From Nitrospirota bacterium (lineage in GTDB: Bacteria > Nitrospirota > Thermodesulfovibrionia > Thermodesulfovibrionales > JdFR-88), in the NCBI GenBank assembly GCA_021789935.1, contig JAJYIR010000003.1, forward strand, positions 1-64,000: a DNA stretch of 64,000 bases. The letters are read 5' to 3'. The notes under the pieces are model-generated. The model did no database searches and was not told the DNA's origin. It was given only the letters and a program-made list of their open reading frames with translations. This document shows positions 17,076 to 25,393 of the stretch, in pieces; within the stretch, counting starts at the first letter, position 1; every line of letters starts with the position of its first letter. The translations under genes and the position numbers were made by a program.

Positions 17076-18517
17076 GCGTCCGCTATGAAACGGTAATCGG
17101 GCTGGAGGTCCATGCCCAACTGCTCACGGAATCAAAGATATTCTGCGGGTGCTCAACGAAATTCGGTCTTCCGCCCAACTCCCAGACCTGCCCTGTCTGC
17201 ACAGGGATGCCGGGTTCGCTTCCTGTCCTTAATGAAAAGGCGCTCCTTTTTACGATAAAAACCGGCTTGGCCATGAATTGCGGCATCGCTCCTTTCAGCA
17301 GGTTCGCAAGAAAAAACTACTTCTATCCCGACCTGCCCAAAGGCTACCAGATAAGCCAGTATGAGCTTCCGGTGTGCGAGCGCGGGCACGTGGAGATAAA
17401 CACCGGAGAGGGTTTTTTAACCAGGCGGATAGGCATCACGCGCATACACCTTGAAGAGGACGCCGGCAAGAATATCCATGAAGGGGCCGGCCCATACAGC
17501 TTTGTCGACCTGAACCGTGCCGGCACTCCGCTTATGGAGATAGTCTCAGAGCCTGACTTGAGAAGCCCGAAAGAGGCCTCCGCCTATATGCGCAAACTGC
17601 GGGCGATACTCCGCTATATCGGGGTGTGCGACGGCAACATGGAACAGGGCTCTTTGCGTTGCGACGCTAACATATCCATAAGGCCGGAGGGCTCAACCAA
17701 ACTGGGCACCAAGGTGGAGCTCAAGAACATGAACTCATTCAAGTTCGTGGAGAAGGCCCTGGAGTACGAAATAAAAAGGCAGACAAGCGCGGTCAAAAAC
17801 GGCGAGGCCATTATCCAGGAAACGAGGCTCTGGGATACCTCCACCGGCAAGACGCATGCCATGCGCTCCAAAGAGGAGGCCCATGATTACCGTTATTTCC
17901 CCGAGCCGGACCTTGTCCCGTTCATGCCGGCAAGGGAGTGGGTCGAAGAGATAAAGGCCGGCATTCCGGAGCTGCCCGACGCCAGGCGGGTAAGGTTCAT
18001 CGCCGCCCACGGGCTATCCGAATATGACGCGGAAATGCTTACATCGGAGAGGGCACTGGCCGATTGGTTCGAAGAGTCCGTAAAGCTGGGGGCCCAGCCC
18101 AAGGCGGCAAGCAACTGGATAATGGGCGAGCTCATGCGCCTGCTTAACGAAGACGGGATCTCCATAGAGGAATCCCCTCTGGCTCCGGCAGGGCTCGTGG
18201 AGCTTTTAAAGCTCATGGACTCCGGGACGATAAGCGGGAAGATCGCAAAAACCGTTTTCGATGGGATGTACAGAAGCAAAAAGAGCGCGGACCAGATCAT
18301 CAAGGAACAGGGGCTCGTACAGATAAGCGGCGCCGATGAGCTTGGGGCCGTTATAGATCAGATCATAGCTGCCAACCCCGGCGAGACCGGTAGGTTCAGG
18401 GCCGGCGAGGAAAAGCTCTTCGGTTTTTTTGTGGGACAGGCCATGAAGGCCACCAGGGGCAAAGGCAACCCGGCCATGATAAACGAGCTGCTTAGAAAAA
18501 AACTCGCGGGCAATTAA
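17072..18517 (+). CDS. gatB: Aspartyl/glutamyl-tRNA amidotransferase subunit B
   Basis: Kinase and tRNA-binding subunit of GatCAB: it phosphorylates the misacylated aminoacyl group and passes ammonia from GatA. 481 residues. Key blocks are [13 protein letters not shown] at the N-terminus, the zinc-site region with [62 protein letters not shown], and the C-terminal GatB/YqeY helical tail. ATG overlaps the gatA stop (ATGA), indicating translational coupling. Confidence 0.97.
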   Translation: MSVRYETVIGLEVHAQLLTESKIFCGCSTKFGLPPNSQTCPVCTGMPGSLPVLNEKALLFTIKTGLAMNCGIAPFSRFARKNYFYPDLPKGYQISQYELPVCERGHVEINTGEGFLTRRIGITRIHLEEDAGKNIHEGAGPYSFVDLNRAGTPLMEIVSEPDLRSPKEASAYMRKLRAILRYIGVCDGNMEQGSLRCDANISIRPEGSTKLGTKVELKNMNSFKFVEKALEYEIKRQTSAVKNGEAIIQETRLWDTSTGKTHAMRSKEEAHDYRYFPEPDLVPFMPAREWVEEIKAGIPELPDARRVRFIAAHGLSEYDAEMLTSERALADWFEESVKLGAQPKAASNWIMGELMRLLNEDGISIEESPLAPAGLVELLKLMDSGTISGKIAKTVFDGMYRSKKSADQIIKEQGLVQISGADELGAVIDQIIAANPGETGRFRAGEEKLFGFFVGQAMKATRGKGNPAMINELLRKKLAGN

Positions 18518-18570
18518 GACGGAAACAGGCCCTTCGGGGAGATAGTTTTTTCATTTCATACTGTACCGGT

Positions 18571-18600
18571 CCGGTCTTTGTTAAACCGGGGAGGTTTTTT
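18571..18600 (+). terminator. Intrinsic terminator after gatAB
   Basis: CCGG-TC-TTT-GTT-AAA-CCGG forms a stem with a small bulge, followed closely by GGAGG and a run of seven T residues. It lies between the convergent gatB and nadC genes and works for the plus strand only; the T run abuts the nadC stop. Confidence 0.55.
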
Positions 18601-19436
18601 TAAACGATCCTCATGCTTATGTCGGCGGCGGGGGCGGAGTGCGTGATCGCCCCGGAGGAGATCAGGTCCACGCCTGTTTGGGCAATGCCGGGCAGGTTTT
18701 CCAGCGTTACGTTGCCAGAGGCCTCCAGCAGCGCCCTTTTGCCGCAGAGTTTAACGGCGCGTTCCATCATAGGGATGCTCATGTTGTCCAGCATGATAAC
18801 GTCCGCGCCGGCGTCCAGGGCTTCCTTAACGCCTTTCAAGTCCTCAACCTCTATCTCTATCTTCAAAAGGTGGTGCATACGCCCTTTTTTTGCAAGCTCG
18901 ACGGACTTTTTAATACCGCCTGCGGCCTTTATATGGTTGTCCTTGATGAGGATGCCGTCGTAGAGACCGAAGCGGTGGTTGCCCCCCCCGCCCATCCTGA
19001 CGGCATATTTTTCCATATAACGCATGGAAGGCATGGTCTTTCTGGTATCTACTATCCTGGCGTGTGCTGAACCTTTTATTGCGTCAACGTAGCTTTTTGT
19101 AAGGGTCGCGATCCCGCATAGGTGTTGCAGGATGTTCAAGGCCACGCGTTCAGCAGCCAGCAGAGAGGCCGTTTTCCCCGTTATCTCGGCCAGAACGGTC
19201 CTTTTTTTGATTGTGGAACCCTCTTTTACCAGAGGTTTGAACGCCGTTTCCGCATCCACTGCGTGAAAAACCTCGCGGGCGAAAGGAAGACCGGCCGCCA
19301 CGAACCCGCTTTTTGCCACGAATACGGCCTTTGATCTCTTCTCGCCTAATATAAGCCCGCTGGTTATGTCTCCCGGCCCCAGGTCCTCCTCAAGGGACAT
19401 GGCCAAAAAACGAGTAACCTGTGCGGGGATCATCAT
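18600..19436 (-). CDS. nadC: Nicotinate-nucleotide pyrophosphorylase (quinolinate phosphoribosyltransferase)
   Basis: Makes nicotinate mononucleotide from quinolinate and PRPP in de novo NAD synthesis; cytosolic. 278 residues from ATG at 19434-19436, the usual length. EEDLGPGDITS lies near the start, then RVALNILQHLCGIATLT, ARIVDTRKTMPSMRYMEKYAVRMGGGGNHRFGLYDG split across the active site, KIEIEVEDL, DVIMLDNMS, and LEASGNVTLENL. The longer in-frame ORF to 19499 would run into the preceding gene and adds non-family sequence. It starts 5 nt after the stop of the bactofilin-like gene, so valS, that gene and nadC form one operon. The ribosome-binding site is weak. Confidence 0.95.
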   Translation of the reverse strand: MMIPAQVTRFLAMSLEEDLGPGDITSGLILGEKRSKAVFVAKSGFVAAGLPFAREVFHAVDAETAFKPLVKEGSTIKKRTVLAEITGKTASLLAAERVALNILQHLCGIATLTKSYVDAIKGSAHARIVDTRKTMPSMRYMEKYAVRMGGGGNHRFGLYDGILIKDNHIKAAGGIKKSVELAKKGRMHHLLKIEIEVEDLKGVKEALDAGADVIMLDNMSIPMMERAVKLCGKRALLEASGNVTLENLPGIAQTGVDLISSGAITHSAPAADISMRIV

Positions 19437-19441
19437 CGTGG

Positions 19442-19927
19442 TTATTTTCTTAACAAAGAAATGAAGCCCAGCACGCCGCCTATCATCGCCCCCAGGCAAA
19501 GGGCCGTCTTGGCGTTAAGGAGGGTCGTGACATTGCCCTCCACCTTGCCCGCCAGCAGAAAGACAGTGGCGCTGTTTTCAAGCCTTGCCTCTTTTGCAGC
19601 CACCAGCACGGCGGCGGACCTTGTCATGGCGGCATTGTCCTTGGCAACCGTAATGGGCGAAAAGGCGAAATTAAGCTGCGTGTTGTTTCCAACGACCACC
19701 CCGGCAATGGACTGGTTGATGCTCACCTCATTTCCACGGAGTATGCCGCTTGCTCCCTGGGTTACGTCTATCTTTTCCCCATCCACGGATAAGGCAGCTA
19801 CCTGCTGCATCTCCACGTGCGAGCCTTCAATGCCGCGCACGGTTGAGTTCCTTACATTGACGAACTCCGCCTCGACAAAGCTCAGGTCCTCGCCTTCAAG
19901 TTCTCTTGAAAATGTCTCTTCAGCCAT
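19442..19927 (-). CDS. Bactofilin-like repetitive beta protein with C-terminal membrane anchor
   Basis: I do not recognise a named family. The 161-residue protein alternates short beta-type segments with Asn/Gly turns, and hydrophobic residues recur about every two positions (VEAEFVNVRNSTVRGIEGSHVEM..., then VEGNVTTLLNAKTALCLGAM). This pattern suggests a small right-handed beta-helix like those of bactofilins or polymer-forming proteins. A hydrophobic helix at about residues 140-158 followed by LLRK suggests a single C-terminal membrane anchor. ATG lies inside the end of valS (8-nt overlap), and nadC begins 5 nt after its stop. Role unknown; operon position does not explain it. Confidence 0.75.
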   Translation of the reverse strand: MAEETFSRELEGEDLSFVEAEFVNVRNSTVRGIEGSHVEMQQVAALSVDGEKIDVTQGASGILRGNEVSINQSIAGVVVGNNTQLNFAFSPITVAKDNAAMTRSAAVLVAAKEARLENSATVFLLAGKVEGNVTTLLNAKTALCLGAMIGGVLGFISLLRK

Positions 19928-22592
19928 TTTCCGCCTCCTGGAAGATGCTTTTTAACCGGTTTATGCTGTCCTCTATGTTGGCCTTCTTGCCCTCAAGCTC
20001 CTGGCACTTGGCCCTCTCCTTGGCCACTACCTGTTGCGGGGCTCTGCTCACGAAATCCTGGTCCATCAGCTTCCTCAGGCAAAACGAAAGCTCATCGTCA
20101 GTCTTTCGGATCTCTTTTCCCAGTCTCTCAAGTTCCGCCTTCACGTCAACAAGCCCCTCCACCGGGACGTAAACCTCCAGCCTGGACATAACATTGACGG
20201 CCGCCTTTTGCGGCGCGGAAAGCCCCTTCCCAACAAGTATACTCTCTGCCCCGGCCAGCCGCTTTATATAAGGCAGATTGCCCTGAAGAGTCCTGGCCGC
20301 ATCCTCCGAACCGGCGTTCACAAGCACTTTCAGCTTGACGCCCGGCTGGACATTAAGCTCTCCCCGGATATTCCGTACTCCGGAGATGGCCTCTATAACC
20401 GTTTCCATCCGGTCCTCCGCCGCCCGGTCTTGAGGAAGACCGGCAGGATAGGCCGCAATCATAATGCTTTCCGCGTCCCTGAATGCAGGCGGCATCGTTT
20501 GCCATATCTCCTCCGTCACGAACGGCATGAACGGATGCAGCAGCCTTAAAACACCGTTAAGAGTACAAAGGAGGCTCCAGCGTATGCCGGGGGCCTGTTC
20601 CTCATTTTCCATCCCGGTCTTGGCCAGCTCTATATACCAGTCGCAGAACTCGCGCCACAGGAACTGGTAGACCCTGTTTGCCGCGTCGTTGAAACGATAT
20701 TCCTCAAGCGCGCTGTTAACCTCATCTGCGGTATTGGCAAGCCTGCTTAATATCCAGAGGCTTGGCAGGTCCGTTACGTCATCTTTCCCGGCCGCAACCG
20801 CCCTGTCCTCCGTGTTCATCGAAATGAACTTGGCGGCGTTCCACAGCTTGTTTATGAAATGCCTGTAGCCCTTTACGCGCTCCTCCGAGAATTTAATGTC
20901 CCTGCCCTGGGCGGCAAACGCGGCAAGGGTGAATCTGAAGGCGTCCGCGCCGTATTTGTCCACTATCAAAAGCGGGTCAATCACATTGCCCTTGGACTTG
21001 CTCATCTTCTGCCCTTCCTCATCGCGCACAAGGGCATGAATGTAAACGTTCCTGAAGGGCACATCTTCCATGAATTTAAGTCCCATCATTATCATCCTGG
21101 CAACCCAGAAAAAAAGGATGTCGAAGGCGGTCACCAGCGCGTCCGTGGGATAAAAGGCCCTCATGTCTTCCGGCATCTGCGGCCATCCAAGCGTAGAGAA
21201 AGGCCACAGCGCGGACGAAAACCAGGTGTCAAGCACGTCCGGGTCCTGTTTGAGCTCAGCCCCGCCGCAACGCGGGCATTTCTCCGGCGTTTCCATGGAC
21301 ACTATCGTCTGCCCGCACTCGCAGTACCATACGGGTATCCGGTGCCCCCACCATATCTGCCTGGATATGCACCAGTCCTTTATGTTTTCCATCCATGCAA
21401 AATAGCTGTTCTCCCAGCCCTCGGGGATTATCCTCACCCTTCCCTCTCGCACCGCCTTTACCGCCTCGTGCGCCATGGGCCCTATTTTCACGTACCATTG
21501 CGGGGTGGCCAGGGGCTCTATCACCGTCTTGCACCTGTAGCAGTGCCCTATCGAATGGGCGTACTTCTCCTCTTTTTCAATGAGTCCCTGTTTCTTAAGG
21601 TCCTCCACCACAAGTCTTCTGCATTCGTAGCGGTCAAGCCCCTCGTATCTTGCCCCTGCCTGGGCCGTCATTTTTCCGTCTGCGCCGATAACGGTCATGG
21701 ATGGGAGAGCGGGATTCTGCCTTTTGGCTATCTCCTCGTCATTAAAATCGTGGGCCGGGGTGACCTTGACCGCTCCAGTACCGAATTCCATCTCCACCGC
21801 AGTGTCACCCACTATAGGGATCTGCCTGCAGGTAAGGGGCAAATCTATCATCCTGCCTATGAACTCCCTGTATCTTTCGTCGCCGGGATTTACCGCCACC
21901 CCCGTGTCGCCGAGCATCGTCTCCGGCCTGGTGGTTGCGACCACCAGATGGCCCTTACCCCCCTCAAGCGGATATCTTATGTAAGTGAGGAGACCTTCTT
22001 CTTCCTCGTGCTCCACCTCCAGGTCCGACAATGCCGTAAGGCAGCGAGGGCACCAGTTTATGAGCCTTGTCGAGCGGTATATCAGCCCCTCTTCGTAAAG
22101 TCTCACAAAAACGGTCCTCACCGCCAGGGAAAGTCCGTCATCCAGGGTGAAACGCTCTCTTGACCAGTCGCAGGACGCGCCCATCTTTTTAAGCTGGTGG
22201 ATGATCCTGCCGCCGTATTCGCCCTTCCATTTCCACACCCTGTTTATGAACTCGTCCCTGCCGACCTGGTGCCGGTCCTTATTCTCCTTCGCTATCTCCC
22301 TTTCCACAACGTTCTGCGTGGCGATGCCGGCATGGTCGGTGCCCGGTATCCAGAGCGCCCTGTAACCATGCATCCGTTTCCATCTGACAAGCACGTCCTG
22401 AAGGGTCGCGTTAAGGGCATGGCCCATGTGCAGCTGGCCGGTGACATTTGGCGGAGGGATCACGATGCAGTAAGGTTTTCCCGAAGGGTTCACCTCAGGC
22501 CTGAAAAGGCCTTTCCTGAGCCAGAAATCGTACCATTTCTGCTCAATAGTCTTTGGCTCGTAGCTTTTTTTGCCAGATTCAGGTTCGGGCAT
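19920..22592 (-). CDS. valS: Valyl-tRNA synthetase
   Basis: Charges tRNA-Val; class I synthetase with editing domain, 890 residues, full length. HIGH motif: PPPNVTGQLHMGHAL at about residues 47-61. The editing (CP1) domain contains VVATTRPETMLGDTGVAVNP and GTGAVKVTPAHDFND. A Zn-knuckle-like CECGQT..CPRCGG follows. KMSKS is seen as GQKMSKSKGNVIDP near residue 535. The anticodon-binding domain follows, then the C-terminal coiled coil (about 820-885) typical of ValRS. Overlaps the next gene by 8 nt. Confidence 0.97.
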   Translation of the reverse strand: MPEPESGKKSYEPKTIEQKWYDFWLRKGLFRPEVNPSGKPYCIVIPPPNVTGQLHMGHALNATLQDVLVRWKRMHGYRALWIPGTDHAGIATQNVVEREIAKENKDRHQVGRDEFINRVWKWKGEYGGRIIHQLKKMGASCDWSRERFTLDDGLSLAVRTVFVRLYEEGLIYRSTRLINWCPRCLTALSDLEVEHEEEEGLLTYIRYPLEGGKGHLVVATTRPETMLGDTGVAVNPGDERYREFIGRMIDLPLTCRQIPIVGDTAVEMEFGTGAVKVTPAHDFNDEEIAKRQNPALPSMTVIGADGKMTAQAGARYEGLDRYECRRLVVEDLKKQGLIEKEEKYAHSIGHCYRCKTVIEPLATPQWYVKIGPMAHEAVKAVREGRVRIIPEGWENSYFAWMENIKDWCISRQIWWGHRIPVWYCECGQTIVSMETPEKCPRCGGAELKQDPDVLDTWFSSALWPFSTLGWPQMPEDMRAFYPTDALVTAFDILFFWVARMIMMGLKFMEDVPFRNVYIHALVRDEEGQKMSKSKGNVIDPLLIVDKYGADAFRFTLAAFAAQGRDIKFSEERVKGYRHFINKLWNAAKFISMNTEDRAVAAGKDDVTDLPSLWILSRLANTADEVNSALEEYRFNDAANRVYQFLWREFCDWYIELAKTGMENEEQAPGIRWSLLCTLNGVLRLLHPFMPFVTEEIWQTMPPAFRDAESIMIAAYPAGLPQDRAAEDRMETVIEAISGVRNIRGELNVQPGVKLKVLVNAGSEDAARTLQGNLPYIKRLAGAESILVGKGLSAPQKAAVNVMSRLEVYVPVEGLVDVKAELERLGKEIRKTDDELSFCLRKLMDQDFVSRAPQQVVAKERAKCQELEGKKANIEDSINRLKSIFQEAENG

Positions 22593-22617
22593 TTTCCGTT
22601 TTCTGTTTTTTCTTATT

Positions 22618-23979
22618 TCAAATCGCCGACTTGATGGCTTCTATCTCTTTTTTTATGATGGGGAGGGCAACATCGGCGACGGATTCCCGGACAATTCCCG
22701 CGATCTCTTTCTGCACATCCGAGGCCGCCGATTGGGCCACTTGAAGGGCGGTTGACGCCATGACGGACTTTATAATTCCGGGCAGTTCATCCCTGACCGC
22801 TTTTTTCACTTCCAGCTCGACCGCGCCGGCCACAACGGCCTTGATTTCCGGTATCACGGACTCCATGAAGGCGGGTTTTATATCCGGCAGGACCAGGTCT
22901 ATTATCTCTGCCTTGAGTTCCTTGCCGACCCCGGCCGTTTTTATTCCTTCTATAACGGCATCGGCCGCCGCGGCTTTGGTTTCCTGCCCTATCCGGGCCG
23001 TTTTGATCTCGGCTTCAATCGCCTCCGCAGCCGACGTTTTCATCCCCGTTTTAACTTCGGACATGAATGGCTCAATGATCGCTGTTTTCATCCCGGACAC
23101 GACGGAGTCAATGATGGCCGCCTTAATATCCGGCACCAGGGCACTTGTAATGGCTGTCTTCACTTCATTCCTTATCGCTTCCGTAAGGGTTGTCTTCACC
23201 TCGGGCACAAGGGAATTCACCGGGGCGGCCAGACCTTCGAGCACAGCGGTTTTGATCTCCGGCGCCAGGTACTGCGATATTATCCGAGCAAGATCCAGCC
23301 CGCCGATAGCATCCTGGATGCCCTTGGAAACCCGCGCCCCGACTTCCTCTTTTATCTCTTCGGAGGAGATGGCCACGGGCCTGGCATTGATTTTTTCAGG
23401 AGGCGTTTCATGTTTTTTTGCGGGATTTCCGCCAGCGGGTGTTTTTTCTTCGAGGGGCGGAACCGCAACCTCTTCCACGTACTGCTCCGGCACCAGGTGT
23501 TCGTGCCCGATCCCGCCTGGCCGTTCCTCATGCGCGGACTCCGCCCTGACCGTCTCCAGACCCGGCATTTCCTGGAAACCGGCGTCTGCCCAGGCGGCCT
23601 CCCTGGCGGAAAGCGCGTTCCTGAGCTTTGTAATGAGGTCATTGGACTCAAAAGGCTTTATTATGTAATCGTCCGCCCCGGTCTTTTTTATGAGGTCCTC
23701 GTCCACGGATTCGAAGGCCCCCACCATCAATATAACCGGGATCGAACGGGTGGCGGGGCTGTTTTTTACCGTCTCGGCAAGCTGGTAGCCGCTCAGGCCG
23801 GGCATATCGACATCGGCAAGTATGATGTCCGGCCTGAAAGAGGAAACCGCATCCAGGGCCTCCGCTCCGTCACTCGTGAGCTTCAGTTCGAACCCTTCAT
23901 CGGCAAGTACCAGTTCAACGACTTTCCGGATGGTAATGCTGTCGTCAGCAAGAAGGAGCTTTTGTTTATTCATCCCCAT
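22618..23979 (-). CDS. Response regulator with long repetitive helical tail
   Basis: Residues 1-130 form a receiver domain: LLLADDSITIRKVV (acidic pair), IILADVDMPGLSG (phospho-Asp about residue 57), and DDYIIKPFESNDLITKL (conserved Lys). A Pro/Glu-rich linker (about 135-215) follows. The rest (about 230-450) is a string of degenerate 12-18-residue units of the type (E/D)-(I/V)-K-(T/A)-A-(I/V)-x3-(L/V), often ending in Pro, with more than ten visible. No HTH, GGDEF, PilZ or kinase domain is seen, so the output is probably protein-protein binding or oligomerisation. GAGG 4-5 nt before ATG supports the start at 23979; ATG at 23973 is possible. Confidence 0.85.
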   Translation of the reverse strand: MGMNKQKLLLADDSITIRKVVELVLADEGFELKLTSDGAEALDAVSSFRPDIILADVDMPGLSGYQLAETVKNSPATRSIPVILMVGAFESVDEDLIKKTGADDYIIKPFESNDLITKLRNALSAREAAWADAGFQEMPGLETVRAESAHEERPGGIGHEHLVPEQYVEEVAVPPLEEKTPAGGNPAKKHETPPEKINARPVAISSEEIKEEVGARVSKGIQDAIGGLDLARIISQYLAPEIKTAVLEGLAAPVNSLVPEVKTTLTEAIRNEVKTAITSALVPDIKAAIIDSVVSGMKTAIIEPFMSEVKTGMKTSAAEAIEAEIKTARIGQETKAAAADAVIEGIKTAGVGKELKAEIIDLVLPDIKPAFMESVIPEIKAVVAGAVELEVKKAVRDELPGIIKSVMASTALQVAQSAASDVQKEIAGIVRESVADVALPIIKKEIEAIKSAI

Positions 23980-24067
23980 TGAGCCTCGATTTTATTGATT
24001 TAACATTTAAAATGTCAAGGACACCGCGGCGTTTTTTGGCCGGCAGGATATATCTCCCTGAAAAAAC

Positions 24068-24127
24068 AAAAAACCCCGGCTTGCTTCCATGAATTACTGG
24101 CGGCCCTTAACATAGCCCGGGGTTTTT
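24068..24127 (-). terminator. Intrinsic terminator after the FmdB gene
   Basis: Read on the minus strand, AAACCCCGGGCT pairs with AGCCGGGGTTT (one bulged base) and is followed by TTTTTTGTTTTTT. It lies about 50 bp past the FmdB-type gene and isolates it from the response regulator downstream. Confidence 0.8.
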
Positions 24128-24178
24128 CTGAATTAAATTAATTGAAATTGCCGAGGACACGCCTCAGCGGGAGGGGCT

Positions 24179-24376
24179 TCAGCAGCCGCCGCCATGGCCT
24201 AAACCCGAGCCAAAACCTGAACCGGGAAATCCGCCGCCAGAGCAGGAGAAGCTGGATATCTTCTTCGTCACATCCCTGGACTTGCAGGCCGGGCAGAGCG
24301 GTTCGTCATCCACCCTCAATTTAAGATAGGTGAACTCGGCCTTGCATTTGTTGCATTTGTATTCATAAACGGGCAT
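24179..24376 (-). CDS. FmdB-type zinc-ribbon protein
   Basis: 65-residue protein starting MPVYEYKCNKC. The four cysteines (CNKC near residue 8 and CPACKS near 34) form the zinc ribbon of the FmdB family, found as a putative regulator in formamidase and many other operons; the function is unknown. After the ribbon comes a Gly/Ser-rich tail ending GGGC. Start chosen at 24374-24376 because AAGGAGC lies 9 nt upstream and family members start there; the frame is open further upstream without support. Monocistronic, divergent from glyQ. Confidence 0.85.
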   Translation of the reverse strand: MPVYEYKCNKCKAEFTYLKLRVDDEPLCPACKSRDVTKKISSFSCSGGGFPGSGFGSGLGHGGGC

Positions 24377-24457
24377 TTTTCTGGAGCTCCTTTCTTTCAA
24401 GTCTCGCTTTAAAATTATAAACCACGCAGCCTTTATCTGGCAAATCAATCAGCTAAT

Positions 24458-24487
24458 TTGACAAACGGGCGTGATGTCCATTATTAT
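24458..24487 (+). promoter_or_regulatory. Sigma-70 promoter of glyQS
   Basis: Consensus TTGACA at 24458-24463, an 18-bp spacer, and TATTAT at 24482-24487. The predicted start site is close to 24494, only a few bases before the glyQ ATG at 24497, so the transcript may be leaderless. The 15-mer TTTGACAAACGGGCG (24457-24471) recurs exactly in the tRNA-Asn promoter at 27577. Confidence 0.65.
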
Positions 24488-24496
24488 TCAAATTCA

Positions 24497-25393
24497 ATGT
24501 ATTTTCAAGAACTTATAATGAAGCTCCAGGAATACTGGTCCGGAAAGGGATGTGCCATATTGCAGCCCTATGACATGGAGGTCGGGGCCGGCACTTTCCA
24601 TCCCGCCACCTTCTTCAGGGTGCTGGGGCCAGAGCCATGGAAGGCCGCTTACGTGGAGCCCTCCAGGAGGCCCACTGACGGCCGCTACGGAGAAAACCCG
24701 AACAGGCTTCAACACTATTACCAGTTCCAGACCATACTGAAACCGTCTCCGGCAAACAGCCAGGAGCTTTATCTCGAAAGCCTTGTGGGCCTGGGCATAG
24801 AGCCTCTCAGACACGACATACGCTTTGTGGAGGACGACTGGGAATCCCCCACGCTTGGCGCCTGGGGGCTTGGCTGGGAGGTCTGGCTGGACGGGATGGA
24901 AATAACCCAGTTTACGTATTTTCAGCAAGTGGGCGGGATTGAACTGAAATCCGTCCCGGTGGAGATAACCTACGGGCTGGAGCGCATAGCCATGTACCTC
25001 CAGGAAGTGGACAGCGTCTACCAGCTTGAGTGGGCAAAGGGGATAAAATACGGGGACATCCACCACATCTCCGAGGTGGAGTTCTCAAAATTCAATTTCG
25101 AGCTGGCCAACACAGGGCTCCTGTTTGCACTGTTCGATTCCTTCGAGGGCGAGTGCGCGAGGCTTGAAAAAGAGGGGCTTGTTCTCCCTGCTTACGAATA
25201 CTGCCTTAAATGTTCACATACTTTCAATCTTTTGGATGCCAGGGGTGTGCTCTCCGTTACGGAAAGGACCGGCTTTATAGCCAGGGTCAGGAACCTGGCG
25301 AGGCTTTGTGCAAGGGCCTATCTGCGGCAGCGCGAGGAGATGGGCTATCCGCTTTTGAAGGACGGCGGCGAAAGTGAAACTCTTTTACAATGA
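24497..25393 (+). CDS. glyQ: Glycyl-tRNA synthetase alpha subunit
   Basis: Catalytic subunit of the bacterial alpha2beta2 GlyRS (class II). 298 residues from ATG 24497 ([14 protein letters not shown]), which matches the family start. Diagnostic blocks: [51 protein letters not shown], and [18 protein letters not shown]. No ribosome-binding site precedes the ATG, consistent with a leaderless transcript from the promoter just upstream; an upstream TTG (24458) is in frame but falls in the -35 element. glyS overlaps the stop by 4 nt. Confidence 0.96.
   Translation: MYFQELIMKLQEYWSGKGCAILQPYDMEVGAGTFHPATFFRVLGPEPWKAAYVEPSRRPTDGRYGENPNRLQHYYQFQTILKPSPANSQELYLESLVGLGIEPLRHDIRFVEDDWESPTLGAWGLGWEVWLDGMEITQFTYFQQVGGIELKSVPVEITYGLERIAMYLQEVDSVYQLEWAKGIKYGDIHHISEVEFSKFNFELANTGLLFALFDSFEGECARLEKEGLVLPAYEYCLKCSHTFNLLDARGVLSVTERTGFIARVRNLARLCARAYLRQREEMGYPLLKDGGESETLLQ

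Noticed and set aside
20859-22163. 434-codon open frame on the plus strand
   Set aside because: Lies wholly antisense to valS, with no ribosome-binding site and Pro/His/Arg-rich non-protein-like sequence; a shadow of codon bias.
24179-24376. FmdB-type gene ending in Cys-TGA as a third selenoprotein
   Set aside because: Only a few codons follow before another stop, with no family-like sequence and no hairpin.
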